Positions 10,530 to 18,531 of a stretch of DNA of 64,000 bases are shown piece by piece (positions within the stretch are counted from its first letter, which is position 1; every line of letters starts with the position of its first letter). Source of the DNA: Nocardia vaccinii NBRC 15922 (lineage in GTDB: Bacteria; Actinomycetota; Actinomycetes; Mycobacteriales; Mycobacteriaceae). The notes under the pieces were generated by a model, which had not been told where the DNA came from, made no database searches, and saw nothing but the letters and a program-made list of their open reading frames with translations. A program made the translations under genes and the position numbers. The DNA is taken from NCBI RefSeq assembly GCF_001613305.1, contig NZ_BDCC01000050.1, forward strand, positions 1 to 64,000, given 5' to 3'.

Positions 10530-11324
10530 CTACCCGCCCAGCTTCTTGTAGAAGGCGCCGACGATCGGCGCGGTCAGCGCGCGGGGGGAGTACTGCCCCG
10601 CGACGCTCATACCCTTGCTGATCAGGCCCGGAACCACCCGCATCTTGTTGCGTTCGAGCGCGTCGATGGAGATCTTCGCGGTGTAGGCGGCGGTGACCCA
10701 GATGAAATCGGGGATCTTGTTGCCGACCTCGTCCTGATCCGGGTTGTCGGTGCGGACCGGTCCGGGCGCGAGCAGCGTGACGTTGACGCCGCTGCCGGTC
10801 AGCTCGCCGCGCAGCGATTCGGAGAAGCTGTTGGTGAACGCCTTGCTGGCCGCGTAGGTGGCGTTGTTCGGAATGGGCATGTTCCCGGCCGCCGATCCGG
10901 TGATCAGAATGCCGCCGCTGCGCCGCTTCAGCATCCCGGGCAGCACCGCGAGCGTCAGATCGTGCACCGCGACGGCGTTGAGCTCCATCACCGAGCGCTC
11001 GAAGTCCAGATCCAGCTTCGCGACCGGACCGAACGTCGCGACTCCGGCGTTGTTGCACAGGATCGCGATATCGCGGGAGGCGAGTTCGGTCGCGAGCGGG
11101 GCGCGCTGATCGCGATCGGAGAGATCCACCGCGCGCACCTCTGCGGCGACGCCGTATCGGTCGGTCAGTCGCTGGGCCAGCTCGGCGAGCAGATCGCCGC
11201 GCCGGGCGATCAGGATCACCGAATAACCCCGGCGGGCAAGCTCTTCGGCCAGCGCGGTTCCGATCCCCGAGGAGGCCCCGGTGACGACGGCACGATTATC
11301 TGAGGTGGGTGCGGGAAGACTCAC
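10530..11324 (-). CDS. Short-chain dehydrogenase/reductase
   Basis: A 264-residue classical SDR. The Rossmann nucleotide motif TGASSGIG lies near residue 14. ARR after the second strand favours NADP(H). NNAG (CNNAGVATFG), a catalytic Ser (TGSAAG) and the YxxxK pair (YAASK) follow in order. Substrate unknown. The GTG at 11324 overlaps the upstream MDR stop as GTGA, so the two oxidoreductases are translationally coupled and probably act on related compounds under the divergent TetR regulator. The frame is open further upstream, but that stretch is the other gene read out of frame. Confidence 0.9.
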   Translation of the reverse strand: MSLPAPTSDNRAVVTGASSGIGTALAEELARRGYSVILIARRGDLLAELAQRLTDRYGVAAEVRAVDLSDRDQRAPLATELASRDIAILCNNAGVATFGPVAKLDLDFERSVMELNAVAVHDLTLAVLPGMLKRRSGGILITGSAAGNMPIPNNATYAASKAFTNSFSESLRGELTGSGVNVTLLAPGPVRTDNPDQDEVGNKIPDFIWVTAAYTAKISIDALERNKMRVVPGLISKGMSVAGQYSPRALTAPIVGAFYKKLGG

Positions 11325-12346
11325 GCCCGGGAGCCTACCGGGGTTGTGCGCCCCTGGGTCTGGTCGGCCTGTCCGGGCATCGAGGGGGTCTGTCCGGGGA
11401 GCAACAGGAGCTTGCCGCGCGCGTGTCCGCGCTGACTGATCTCGAGTGCCGTGCGCCAATCCTCGAGAGCGAAGGTGCGAGCGATGGGGATGCCGAACTT
11501 GCCGTCGGCCGCGCGCCGGGCGAATTCGGGAAGTGCGTCGAACGGCTCGGGCCGAGCCTCGCCGAAACTGTCCCGCGCGCCGAGTTCCGCGGCCTCCGGG
11601 AGTGACCCGCCGCAGGTCAGCACCCGCTTCGGGTCGTCTCCGGCGACCCGGATCAGATCCGGCAGCGCGCCACCGACCGGGGACGTGTCCAGGACGAGAT
11701 CGACCGGGCCGTCGCTGATCGCCAGGAGCCGTTCGGCCATCCCGTCCCCGTAGGAGGTGACCTCGGCGCCGAGGTCACGCAGCCGCTGGGCGTGTGTCTG
11801 CCCGGCGGTGGCGATCACCCGCATACCGCGCGTGCGGGCGATCTGCACGGCCGCGTACCCGATGGTGCTGCCCGCGCCGTGAATCACGATCGTCTTGTCC
11901 GGATCGAGCCCCAACATCGTGAGGTGCACGAAGGCCGTGTCGACCGCCATCGGCAGCGCGGCCGCCCGGGTGAGATCCAGTCCTGCGGGAACGGGCGTCC
12001 AGCGGTCCATGATCGCGCGATCCGACGCGCCCGCGGTCGATGACCCGCGCCAGTCGGCGTTGCCGAGCACGACGTCACCGAGACGCACGCCGGTGACGCC
12101 GTCGCCGACGGCCTCCACCGTGCCGGACACATCGATTCCGATGCCGCGCGGAAGCCGGCCCGCGAACAAACCCCCGCACAATGCCCAATCCGCCGGGGCG
12201 AGTGCACAGGCGTGCACGGCTATCCGGATTCGGCCGGGCCCCGGTTCGGGGATCGGCACGTACTCGAGTCGCAGCACCTCGCCGGCCTCCCCGTATTCGT
12301 GGAATCGCACCGTGCGCATCGTGGTCGTGGGGTTGTTGCCGGTCAT
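11321..12346 (-). CDS. MDR-family zinc-type alcohol dehydrogenase/quinone oxidoreductase
   Basis: A 341-residue medium-chain dehydrogenase/reductase. The N-terminal GroES-like domain contains FHEYGEAGEVLRLEYVPIPEPGPG and GIDVSGTVEAVGDGV. The nucleotide-binding half carries VIHGAGSTIGYAAVQIAR, a variant of the usual GGxGxxG loop. Zinc-ligand cysteines of true alcohol dehydrogenases are not evident, which favours a zinc-independent quinone-oxidoreductase-like reductase using NADPH. The start at 12346 (MTGNNP) is plausible; an alternative ATG nine codons in (12319) begins directly with the conserved MRTVRFHEYG. It is the first gene of a two-gene operon with the SDR, divergent from a TetR gene, and two operator repeats lie in the shared promoter region. 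Confidence 0.88.
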   Translation of the reverse strand: MTGNNPTTTMRTVRFHEYGEAGEVLRLEYVPIPEPGPGRIRIAVHACALAPADWALCGGLFAGRLPRGIGIDVSGTVEAVGDGVTGVRLGDVVLGNADWRGSSTAGASDRAIMDRWTPVPAGLDLTRAAALPMAVDTAFVHLTMLGLDPDKTIVIHGAGSTIGYAAVQIARTRGMRVIATAGQTHAQRLRDLGAEVTSYGDGMAERLLAISDGPVDLVLDTSPVGGALPDLIRVAGDDPKRVLTCGGSLPEAAELGARDSFGEARPEPFDALPEFARRAADGKFGIPIARTFALEDWRTALEISQRGHARGKLLLLPGQTPSMPGQADQTQGRTTPVGSRA

Positions 12347-12387
12347 CAGCGTCTGCTCGCAATCGTGAGTTCCGATGCGGTCGCGTA

Positions 12388-12407
12388 AAATGGAACGCGA
12401 TCCGTTT
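12388..12407. promoter_or_regulatory. TetR-type operator, copy 1
   Basis: AAATGGAACGCGATCCGTTT is a 20-bp imperfect palindrome (16 of 20 positions symmetric) between the divergent MDR and TetR genes. A second copy with two differences lies 39 bp away. The pair is a likely binding site for the adjacent TetR repressor. Confidence 0.7.
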
Positions 12408-12426
12408 GCCGATTCAGCGTAACACG

Positions 12427-12446
12427 AAATGGAGCGTGATCCGTTT
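12427..12446. promoter_or_regulatory. TetR-type operator, copy 2
   Basis: AAATGGAGCGTGATCCGTTT matches copy 1 at 18 of 20 positions and ends 23 bp before the ATG of the TetR gene, so binding here would give autorepression. Its overlap with a possible TTG start at 12446 favours the downstream ATG as the true start. Confidence 0.7.
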
Positions 12447-12469
12447 TGCCTGGGGTCGAATCGACCGAG

Positions 12470-13021
12470 ATGCGCGCCGATGCCGCGCGCAATCGGGAGG
12501 CCGTGCTGGAGGCGGCCACCCGGACCTTCGCCGCATCGGCCACCGAGCCGTCCATGCGGGCCATCGCGCGCTCGGCCGGTGTCGGGATCGCCACCCTCTA
12601 CCGGCACTTCCCGACCAGGGAGGCTCTGGTCGACGCCGTCTACCACGACCAGGTGCAACGTCTCACCCAGGGAGCCGGTGACCTACTGCGCCGGGTTCCC
12701 CCGGGCGAGGCGATGCGAGCGTGGATGGACCTGTTCGGCAGCTGGCTGTCGACCAAGCACGGCATGGTCGACACGCTGCGCAGCATGATCGATGCCGGTG
12801 AGATCGAACAGACCGAAACCCGCGACAAACTGCTCGCGGCGATCGCCGAGATCCTCGAAGCCGGAAGTGCCACAGGCGATCTGCGCGCCGATGTCCCGGC
12901 GGAGGACGTTGCGGCGAGCATCCTCGGCATCTTCACCGTCACCAACGGTCGAAGCGAGCAGGCCGGGCGGCTGCTCGATCTTCTGGTGGACGGCCTGAGA
13001 GTTCATTCCGGCCGGCGATGA
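12470..13021 (+). CDS. TetR-family transcriptional regulator
   Basis: A 183-residue regulator. The N-terminal DNA-binding domain spans about residues 5-55. It starts with RNREAVLEAATRTFA and its recognition helix is in GVGIATLYRHFPTREALV, the typical TetR HTH end. The C-terminal ligand domain shows no diagnostic motif. The ATG at 12470 is preferred; an in-frame TTG at 12446 sits inside an operator copy. The gene is divergent from the MDR-SDR operon and two matching palindromes lie between them, so it most likely represses that operon and itself. Confidence 0.9.
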   Translation: MRADAARNREAVLEAATRTFAASATEPSMRAIARSAGVGIATLYRHFPTREALVDAVYHDQVQRLTQGAGDLLRRVPPGEAMRAWMDLFGSWLSTKHGMVDTLRSMIDAGEIEQTETRDKLLAAIAEILEAGSATGDLRADVPAEDVAASILGIFTVTNGRSEQAGRLLDLLVDGLRVHSGRR

Positions 13022-13128
13022 GAACCCGCGGCCGACCGGGAGCCCGATCGGAGTAGGACGCGACGGGACGCCGGCCTCGCGAACGCACGCCGGGTGCGGT
13101 GGCGGATCCGACAGCGACAGCGTGCCTC

Positions 13129-13725
13129 CTACGAGCGCGCCGGCGGTTCGTAGAAGGCGATGCCCCAGTTCGCGTGCCCGGACCAGACACTGGCGATGCG
13201 GCCGCCCTGGACCGCCGGCTTGGGGTCGCTGATCGGGCCGTCGGTGGCGCGGATCGTGGCCACGGTGGTGTCGAGATCGCGTGTGCCGAAGGCTATTCCG
13301 GGCAGGGTGGCAGGTTTGCCGGAAGCGACGACTTCCAGTACGGCCTCGCCCGCGCGGAAGAAGGCCATTTCGGGACCCGAGGGCCCGCGGGGGCGGAAGC
13401 GCCGGCGAGGACCGGCGCCCAGGACCGCGGTGAGCGCGGCGACGGCCTCGTCCAGGTCGGGCACCCAGTACACGACGTGGTCGATGAAGCTCACGACGTT
13501 GGGATGGGTTGTGCCGTCGAATGATTCATCCGAATCGTCGGACAGCAGTTCCGGAATGCCGAGCAGGCCCGGATCATCGATGGCCCCGTCGAAGCCCCAG
13601 CTCGGTCGCACATCGATGGTGCAGCTGATGCCGCCGATCCGGAATCCGCCGTCGGATACCGTGAAACCCAGTGTGGTCCAAGCCTTCTCGTCCCCGGGCA
13701 GGCCGAGGCGGGTGAGCGCGCCCAT
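13129..13725 (-). CDS. VOC-superfamily (glyoxalase-like) protein
   Basis: A 198-residue protein with the paired beta-alpha-beta-beta-beta pattern of the vicinal oxygen chelate fold. A first module covers ~1-90. A second begins at SFIDHVVYWVPDLDEAVAALTAVLGAG, the typical VOC opening with a candidate metal His, and continues through EMAFFRAGEAVLEVVA. Substrate unknown. Its ATG shares one base with the stop of the preceding fadH-like gene (TGATG), so it is coupled to it and probably assists with the same substrate class. No signal peptide. Confidence 0.82.
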   Translation of the reverse strand: MGALTRLGLPGDEKAWTTLGFTVSDGGFRIGGISCTIDVRPSWGFDGAIDDPGLLGIPELLSDDSDESFDGTTHPNVVSFIDHVVYWVPDLDEAVAALTAVLGAGPRRRFRPRGPSGPEMAFFRAGEAVLEVVASGKPATLPGIAFGTRDLDTTVATIRATDGPISDPKPAVQGGRIASVWSGHANWGIAFYEPPARS

Positions 13726-15785
13726 CAGATCGCCGCCGCCAGTCGAGTGCCCTGATCGATCGCTCGTTTCGCGTCCAGTTCGGCGGCCACGTCGGCGCCG
13801 CCGATCAGGTGGATCCGCACCCCCGCCGCCCACAGCGGCTCGGCCAGTTCGCGCACGGATTCCTGTCCGGCGCAGAGGATCACATTATCGCAGTCGATCA
13901 CGGTCGGGCGAGATCGCTGCTCACCGAAGCTGATGTGCAGGCCACGATCGTCGATCCGCTCGTAGTTGACCCCGCCGATCTGCTCCACGCCCTTGGCCTT
14001 GACCGCGGCGCGGTGCACCCAGCCGGTGGTCTTGCCCAGGCTCTTACCGAACGCCCCCGATTTACGTTGCAGCAGAACCACTTCCCGGGTCGCGGGGGAG
14101 GGTCGCGCGGTGACGAGCTGACCGGGCGCGTCGGGATCCGTCGCGGTGACGCCCCATTCCTGCATCCACTCCTCCAGCTTCAGCGACGGATGACCGTCGA
14201 CGGTGAGGTATTCGCTGACGTCGTAACCGATTCCGCCCGCGCCGATCACCGCGACCTTCCTGCCGACCGGCTTCTCCTCGCGCACCAGTTCGGCGTAGGT
14301 GAGTACCTTCGGATGATCGATACCGGTGATATCCGGGATGCGTGGGCGTACCCCGGTGGCCAGCACGACTTCGTCGTAGCGCCCCTCGATCAGCTCGGCG
14401 GCCTCGACCCTGCGGTTCAGGAACACCCGGACACCGGTGACCTCCAGCTTGCGCGTGAAATAGCGGATGGTCTCGGTGAACTCCTCCTTGCCGGGAATGC
14501 GCCGGGCGATGTCGAACTGCCCGCCGATCTTGTCCTCGGCCTCGAACAGATCCACCTTGTGCCCGCGTTCGGCCAGGCTCACCGCGGCCGAGAGACCGGC
14601 CGGGCCCGCGCCGACGACGGCGATGCGCCGCATTCGCCGGGTGGGCAGCAGCCGCAGTTCGGTCTCGTGTCCGGCGCGCGGATTCAACAGGCAGGACACC
14701 GTCTTGTGCACGAAGGCGTGATCCAGGCAGGCCTGATTGCAGGCGATGCAGGTATTGATCTCGTCCTCGCGGGTCTGGCGGGCCTTGTTCACCCAGTCCG
14801 GATCGGCGAGCAGCGGGCGCGCCATCGAGATCAGGTCGGCGTCGCCGCGGGTGAGGATCTCCTCGGCGGTCTCGGGCATATTGATCCGGTTCGACGCGCA
14901 CACCGGAATGCTCACTCGCGCCTTGATTTTCGCGGTGAACTCCACGAATGCCGCCCGCGGCACCGAGGTGACGATGGTCGGCACCCGCGCCTCGTGCCAG
15001 CCGATGTCGGTGTTGATGACGCTGGCGCCGGCATCCTGCAATTCCATTGCCAGCGCGAGAATTTCGTGTTCGGTCTGGCCGTGCTCGACGAATTCGGCCA
15101 TGGACAGCCGGAAGACGATCAGGAAGTCCGGCCCGACGGCCGCGCGGATGCGCCGCACGATCTCGATCGGGAACCGGCGGCGGTTCTCCGGCGACCCGCC
15201 CCAGCGATCGGTGCGCTTGTTGGTGCGCGGTGCGAGGAACTGGTTGATCAGATAACCCTCCCCGCCCATCACCTCGACACCGTCGTATCCGGCGAATTTC
15301 GCCAGTTCCGCGCAGCGCGCGTAGTCGTCGATGGTGCGTTCGACGCCCTTGGCGGACAGCTTGCGCGGCCGGAACGGGTTGATCGGCGCCTTGATCGAGG
15401 AGGCCGAAACACTGAACGGCACATAGGCATACCGTCCGGCGTGCAGGATCTGCAGGGCGATCCGGCCGCCCTCGGCGTGCACTGCCCGGGTGACCGCGCG
15501 ATGCCGGTACGCCTCGGTCCGGTTGGTGAGTTTCGCGCCGAAGGGCAACAGCCAGCCCTCTCGATTCGGCGCGTATCCGCCGGTGATGATCAGGCCGACG
15601 CCGCCGCGCGCCCGTTCGGCGAAATAGGCGGCGAGCCGGTTGGTGTCCCACGCCCGGTCCTCGAGTCCGGTGTGCATCGAACCCATCACCACCCGGTTGC
15701 GCAGGGTGAGCGATCCGACCTGCAGCGGTTCGAACAGATGCGGATACGGATTGGCGGATGCGGCCGCCGCGGGATTCACGGTCAT
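13725..15785 (-). CDS. fadH: 2,4-dienoyl-CoA reductase-type NADH:flavin oxidoreductase
   Basis: A 686-residue three-domain enzyme of the FadH/trimethylamine dehydrogenase family (E. coli FadH is about 670). Residues ~15-370 are an old-yellow-enzyme FMN barrel (NRVVMGSMHTGLED, GVEVMGGEGYLINQFL). A 4Fe-4S cluster follows with Cx2Cx3Cx11C spacing (CIACNQAC ... C). The C-terminal half contains an FAD site (VVGAGPAGLSAAVSLAERG) and an NAD(P)H site (VIGAGGIGYDVSEYL). In FadH these pass electrons from NADPH through FAD and the cluster to FMN to reduce a double bond of unsaturated acyl-CoA. Related enzymes act on other enones, so the substrate is not certain. It starts just after the padR-like gene with a good GGTGAG site and is followed by the coupled VOC gene. 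Confidence 0.9.
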   Translation of the reverse strand: MTVNPAAAASANPYPHLFEPLQVGSLTLRNRVVMGSMHTGLEDRAWDTNRLAAYFAERARGGVGLIITGGYAPNREGWLLPFGAKLTNRTEAYRHRAVTRAVHAEGGRIALQILHAGRYAYVPFSVSASSIKAPINPFRPRKLSAKGVERTIDDYARCAELAKFAGYDGVEVMGGEGYLINQFLAPRTNKRTDRWGGSPENRRRFPIEIVRRIRAAVGPDFLIVFRLSMAEFVEHGQTEHEILALAMELQDAGASVINTDIGWHEARVPTIVTSVPRAAFVEFTAKIKARVSIPVCASNRINMPETAEEILTRGDADLISMARPLLADPDWVNKARQTREDEINTCIACNQACLDHAFVHKTVSCLLNPRAGHETELRLLPTRRMRRIAVVGAGPAGLSAAVSLAERGHKVDLFEAEDKIGGQFDIARRIPGKEEFTETIRYFTRKLEVTGVRVFLNRRVEAAELIEGRYDEVVLATGVRPRIPDITGIDHPKVLTYAELVREEKPVGRKVAVIGAGGIGYDVSEYLTVDGHPSLKLEEWMQEWGVTATDPDAPGQLVTARPSPATREVVLLQRKSGAFGKSLGKTTGWVHRAAVKAKGVEQIGGVNYERIDDRGLHISFGEQRSRPTVIDCDNVILCAGQESVRELAEPLWAAGVRIHLIGGADVAAELDAKRAIDQGTRLAAAI

Positions 15786-15790
15786 GGAGC

Positions 15791-16399
15791 TCACCTTTCG
15801 GAGACGGAATCCTGTTGTGGCACCGTAGTATTCGGGCTGTCTCGCGGTGCCGGGGAGAGACTGTGGCCGAGTGCTTCGAGGACCTCGTCGCACCACTCGA
15901 CGAAGCCTGCTTCCACCCGGATGCCGCCGCGCAGCACGAGATACTGGTGCAGGGCTGGACCGGTGAGCCGCGCGGGCGCGGGGAAATCTCGCTTCTCGAT
16001 CTGCCGGTACAGCTCGAGCCGGCCGGCGTGATTGTCGCGGTGCCGGGCGATCTCGGCGCACAGTGCGGGCAGATCGCCGTGTGCGGCGGCGCGGATCTTG
16101 ATGCCGAGTTCGCTGCGCTGGAAGGCGGCGTCGTCCTCGGTGGGGGCGCAGATCCAGCGGGACAGCTCGGCGCGACCGCTGGCGCCGACGGTGTAGACCT
16201 TCTTGTCGGGGCGGCCTTCCTGCGGGACGGTCTCGCCGACGACCCAGCCGCGCTCCTCCATGCGTTTGAGTACGCGATAGATCTGCTGATGTGTGGCGTT
16301 CCAGAAGAAACCGATGGATTTGTCGAAGCGGCGCGCCAGCTCATAGCCCGAACCGGCCCGCTCGGTCAGCGACACCAGCAGCGCATGCTCGAGGGCCAT
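15791..16399 (-). CDS. PadR-family transcriptional regulator
   Basis: A 202-residue PadR regulator. The N-terminal winged helix includes MALEHALLVSLTERAGSGYELARRF and QIYRVLKRMEERGWV, whose Y-R-x-L-x-x-x-E recognition-helix pattern is typical. The wing (EGRPDKKVYTVG) follows, then a helical dimerisation domain rich in charged residues. It is the first gene of an operon with fadH and the VOC gene; its stop is 5 bp before the fadH start. A perfect palindrome (16427-16448) lies 28 bp before its start, so it is expected to repress its own operon in response to a small phenolic or lipid-like ligand. The ligand is inference. Confidence 0.92.
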   Translation of the reverse strand: MALEHALLVSLTERAGSGYELARRFDKSIGFFWNATHQQIYRVLKRMEERGWVVGETVPQEGRPDKKVYTVGASGRAELSRWICAPTEDDAAFQRSELGIKIRAAAHGDLPALCAEIARHRDNHAGRLELYRQIEKRDFPAPARLTGPALHQYLVLRGGIRVEAGFVEWCDEVLEALGHSLSPAPRDSPNTTVPQQDSVSER

Positions 16400-16426
16400 G
16401 CGGCGAGACTAATGGATATTCGCCGC

Positions 16427-16448
16427 CCTATGCAACTCGGTGCATAGG
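16427..16448. promoter_or_regulatory. PadR operator palindrome
   Basis: CCTATGCA-ACTCGG-TGCATAGG is a perfect 8-bp inverted repeat directly upstream of the padR-fadH-VOC operon. PadR proteins typically bind ATGxx/xxCAT-type dyads near their own promoter, which fits the TGCA core here. Confidence 0.75.
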
Positions 16449-16614
16449 ACCATTCCATTCCGAATTATGCGTCCGTACGGTACCGTCGGGCTCGGTGCTC
16501 GGAGCACCGTCTTGGATACGGGAAGGGCGCCTCGCGATCCCGGGAGGCTCGCGGGGCGTTCTTCTGTATCACGGAAATCTGAAGTCGTTGGGCGCCAGCG
16601 GAATCGACTCATCG

Positions 16615-17250
16615 CTAGGGCGTCGAGTGCCAGGCGGCCATGCCCAGGGCGATCAGGCGGACCTGTCGTACCGTGCGTTCCACGAGTTCCGGGCGTTCGC
16701 GGGGGAGAGCGGCGACGTAATCGGCGATATGACTGGCCACCGTCGAGACGATCAGATCCGCGGCCAGTTCCAGATCATCGGGAGACCAGCTGTCCAGGGC
16801 GCGCAGCCGGGAGAGGTCGACGACCAATTCCCTGGTGATGAGCTGCATTTCGATCGCGATGGCACTGCGCAGTGCCGCCGAGCCGCCGTGTCGCTCGCGA
16901 ATCAGGAATCCGTACAGGGCATCGCGCCCGGCGATCTGAGTGAACACGAACCGCACGGTCTCGGCCAGGCGCGCGTCCGGGGTGCGGCGCAAATCACGCA
17001 GGGCCAGACGCAATTGGCGGACCCCCTCGTCGACCAGTGCGGTGCCCAGCTCGTCCAGTGAGCCGAAGTGCCGGTAGAACGCGGTCGGCACGATTCCGGC
17101 CGAGCGCGCGACCTCGCGCAGGCTCAGTGCCGCGAAGCCTCGCTCGGCGGCGAGTGTCAGGGTGCCCTCGAGCAGTGCCTGCCGGGTGCGCTCCTTGCGC
17201 TCGCCCCGGGTTTCGGCCTGCTCAATCCGCTCGCTCACGTCGGTGAGCAT
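16615..17250 (-). CDS. TetR-family regulator divergent from desaturase operon
   Basis: A 211-residue TetR regulator. The HTH is near residues 20-65 (RTRQALLEGTLTLAAERGFAALSLREVARSAGIVPTAFYRHFGSL). The C-terminal domain is helical with a run of acidic and Leu residues. The ATG at 17250 (MLTDVSERIEQ) gives a normal length; the open frame extends upstream without support. It is divergent from the reductase-desaturase operon, and a perfect inverted repeat at 17356-17377 lies between them. This layout matches acyl-CoA-responsive regulators of fatty-acid desaturation such as Pseudomonas DesT, so an acyl-CoA ligand is plausible but not shown. Confidence 0.88.
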   Translation of the reverse strand: MLTDVSERIEQAETRGERKERTRQALLEGTLTLAAERGFAALSLREVARSAGIVPTAFYRHFGSLDELGTALVDEGVRQLRLALRDLRRTPDARLAETVRFVFTQIAGRDALYGFLIRERHGGSAALRSAIAIEMQLITRELVVDLSRLRALDSWSPDDLELAADLIVSTVASHIADYVAALPRERPELVERTVRQVRLIALGMAAWHSTP

Positions 17251-17355
17251 ACATCCGTTCACGATAGGTCCATTCTTCAGGATGTTGCCGCGGTCACATG
17301 ACCTGCTGGTTGAACTTCTGTACCCATTCGAGGCACACTTACTTAGTGTACAGAT

Positions 17356-17377
17356 GTGCACCGAAATGTTGGTGCAC
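17356..17377. promoter_or_regulatory. Inverted repeat before desaturase operon
   Basis: GTGCACC-GAAATGTT-GGTGCAC has perfect 7-bp arms and an 8-bp spacer, 32 bp upstream of the reductase start. It is a probable operator of the divergent TetR regulator. Confidence 0.65.
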
Positions 17378-17409
17378 TACCACCTGATGAACAGCAGTGG
17401 GAGATCGCA

Positions 17410-18519
17410 ATGGCAGGACTCGTCGAACTGGTCCAGACGTTGACAACGCCGCATGCCCTCGATCGCTACCTGGAGTTGGTGCGGCCGACGCTGACCGTGC
17501 GCGATATGCGCGCGGAGATCATCGCGGTACATCGCGGCACCCCCGGCTCGATCACTCTCACCCTGCGACCCACCCGGCAGTGGCGTGGCCACCTAGCCGG
17601 ACAGTACGTGCAGATCGGCGTGCTGATCGACGGCGTCAAGCACACCCGGTGCTATTCGCCGATCGACGTGCAGGCCGGCCCGCAGCGGCGGCTGCGGCTC
17701 ACGATCAAGGCCCACCCCGAGGGGCTGGTCTCGCAATACCTGCACCGCCACGCCGCACCCGGCATGGTCGTGGACCTGTCTCCCGCGGCGGGGGTGTTCA
17801 CCCTGCCGGAGATCCGTCCGGACAAGATCGTGCTGATCAGCGGCGGCAGTGGCATCACCCCGGTGCTGTCCATGTTGCGCACCCTGGACGTGGAGGAATA
17901 TCGCGGGCCGGTGGTCTTCCTGCACTACGCGCAGTCGCCGGAGGCGGTGCCGCATCGTGACGAACTCGACGCGATCGCCGCGCGCCGCACCAATTTCCGT
18001 GTCGCGCTGTGCTATCCGGAATTGGACCTGTCCGAGGTGCTGCACGGCGCGCCGTGGAGCTGTGCGGCCAATCCGGTCTCCGGATTCTTCGATTACGAGC
18101 AGCTCGAGCGGATCGCACCGTGGTTCGCCACCGCCGAGACCTACGTCTGCGGCCCGGCGCCGCTGATGAACTCGGTCCGCGAGGTGTTCCGGGCCGAACG
18201 GCTCGAACATCGGCTGCACGCCGAGGAGTTCACGCTGAGCACCGCACCGATCGATGCGGAACAGGTTGCCGGGACCACCACCTTCTCCGCCAGCGGCGCG
18301 GAGTCGTCCAATACCGGCGAGAGCCTGCTCGATCAGGCCGAATCCGCCGGTCTCACACCGGAATACGGCTGCCGGATGGGAATCTGCTTCTCCTGCACCT
18401 CGATCAAGCGTTCGGGCTGCACTCGCAACCTGCGCACCGGGGAACTGGACAGCGATCCCGATCAGCCGATCCAGCTCTGCGTCAACGCCGCCGTGGGCGA
18501 CGTGGATATCGACATCTGA
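17410..18519 (+). CDS. Ferredoxin-type oxidoreductase partner of desaturase
   Basis: A 369-residue three-domain electron-transfer protein. It has an FAD-binding barrel (RCYSPIDVQ), an NAD(P)-binding domain (ISGGSGITPVLSMLRTL, YVCGPAPLM) and a C-terminal 2Fe-2S plant-type ferredoxin domain with CRMGICFSC and a final Cys about 30 residues later (QLCVN). It is the counterpart of M. tuberculosis Rv3230c, which passes electrons from NADPH to the membrane acyl-CoA desaturase DesA3. The ATG at 17410 has GGGAG six bases upstream. The desaturase gene follows after 12 bp, so the two should be co-expressed. Some TetR-dependent control is expected from the operator upstream. Confidence 0.93.
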   Translation: MAGLVELVQTLTTPHALDRYLELVRPTLTVRDMRAEIIAVHRGTPGSITLTLRPTRQWRGHLAGQYVQIGVLIDGVKHTRCYSPIDVQAGPQRRLRLTIKAHPEGLVSQYLHRHAAPGMVVDLSPAAGVFTLPEIRPDKIVLISGGSGITPVLSMLRTLDVEEYRGPVVFLHYAQSPEAVPHRDELDAIAARRTNFRVALCYPELDLSEVLHGAPWSCAANPVSGFFDYEQLERIAPWFATAETYVCGPAPLMNSVREVFRAERLEHRLHAEEFTLSTAPIDAEQVAGTTTFSASGAESSNTGESLLDQAESAGLTPEYGCRMGICFSCTSIKRSGCTRNLRTGELDSDPDQPIQLCVNAAVGDVDIDI

Positions 18520-18531
18520 GAGGGGAACGAC

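Noticed and set aside
13809-16031. Very long open frame antisense to the fadH/padR genes
   Set aside because: Its product has Arg/Gly/Asp-rich composition without domains, while the opposite strand encodes clear enzymes. Such frames are expected in GC-rich DNA.
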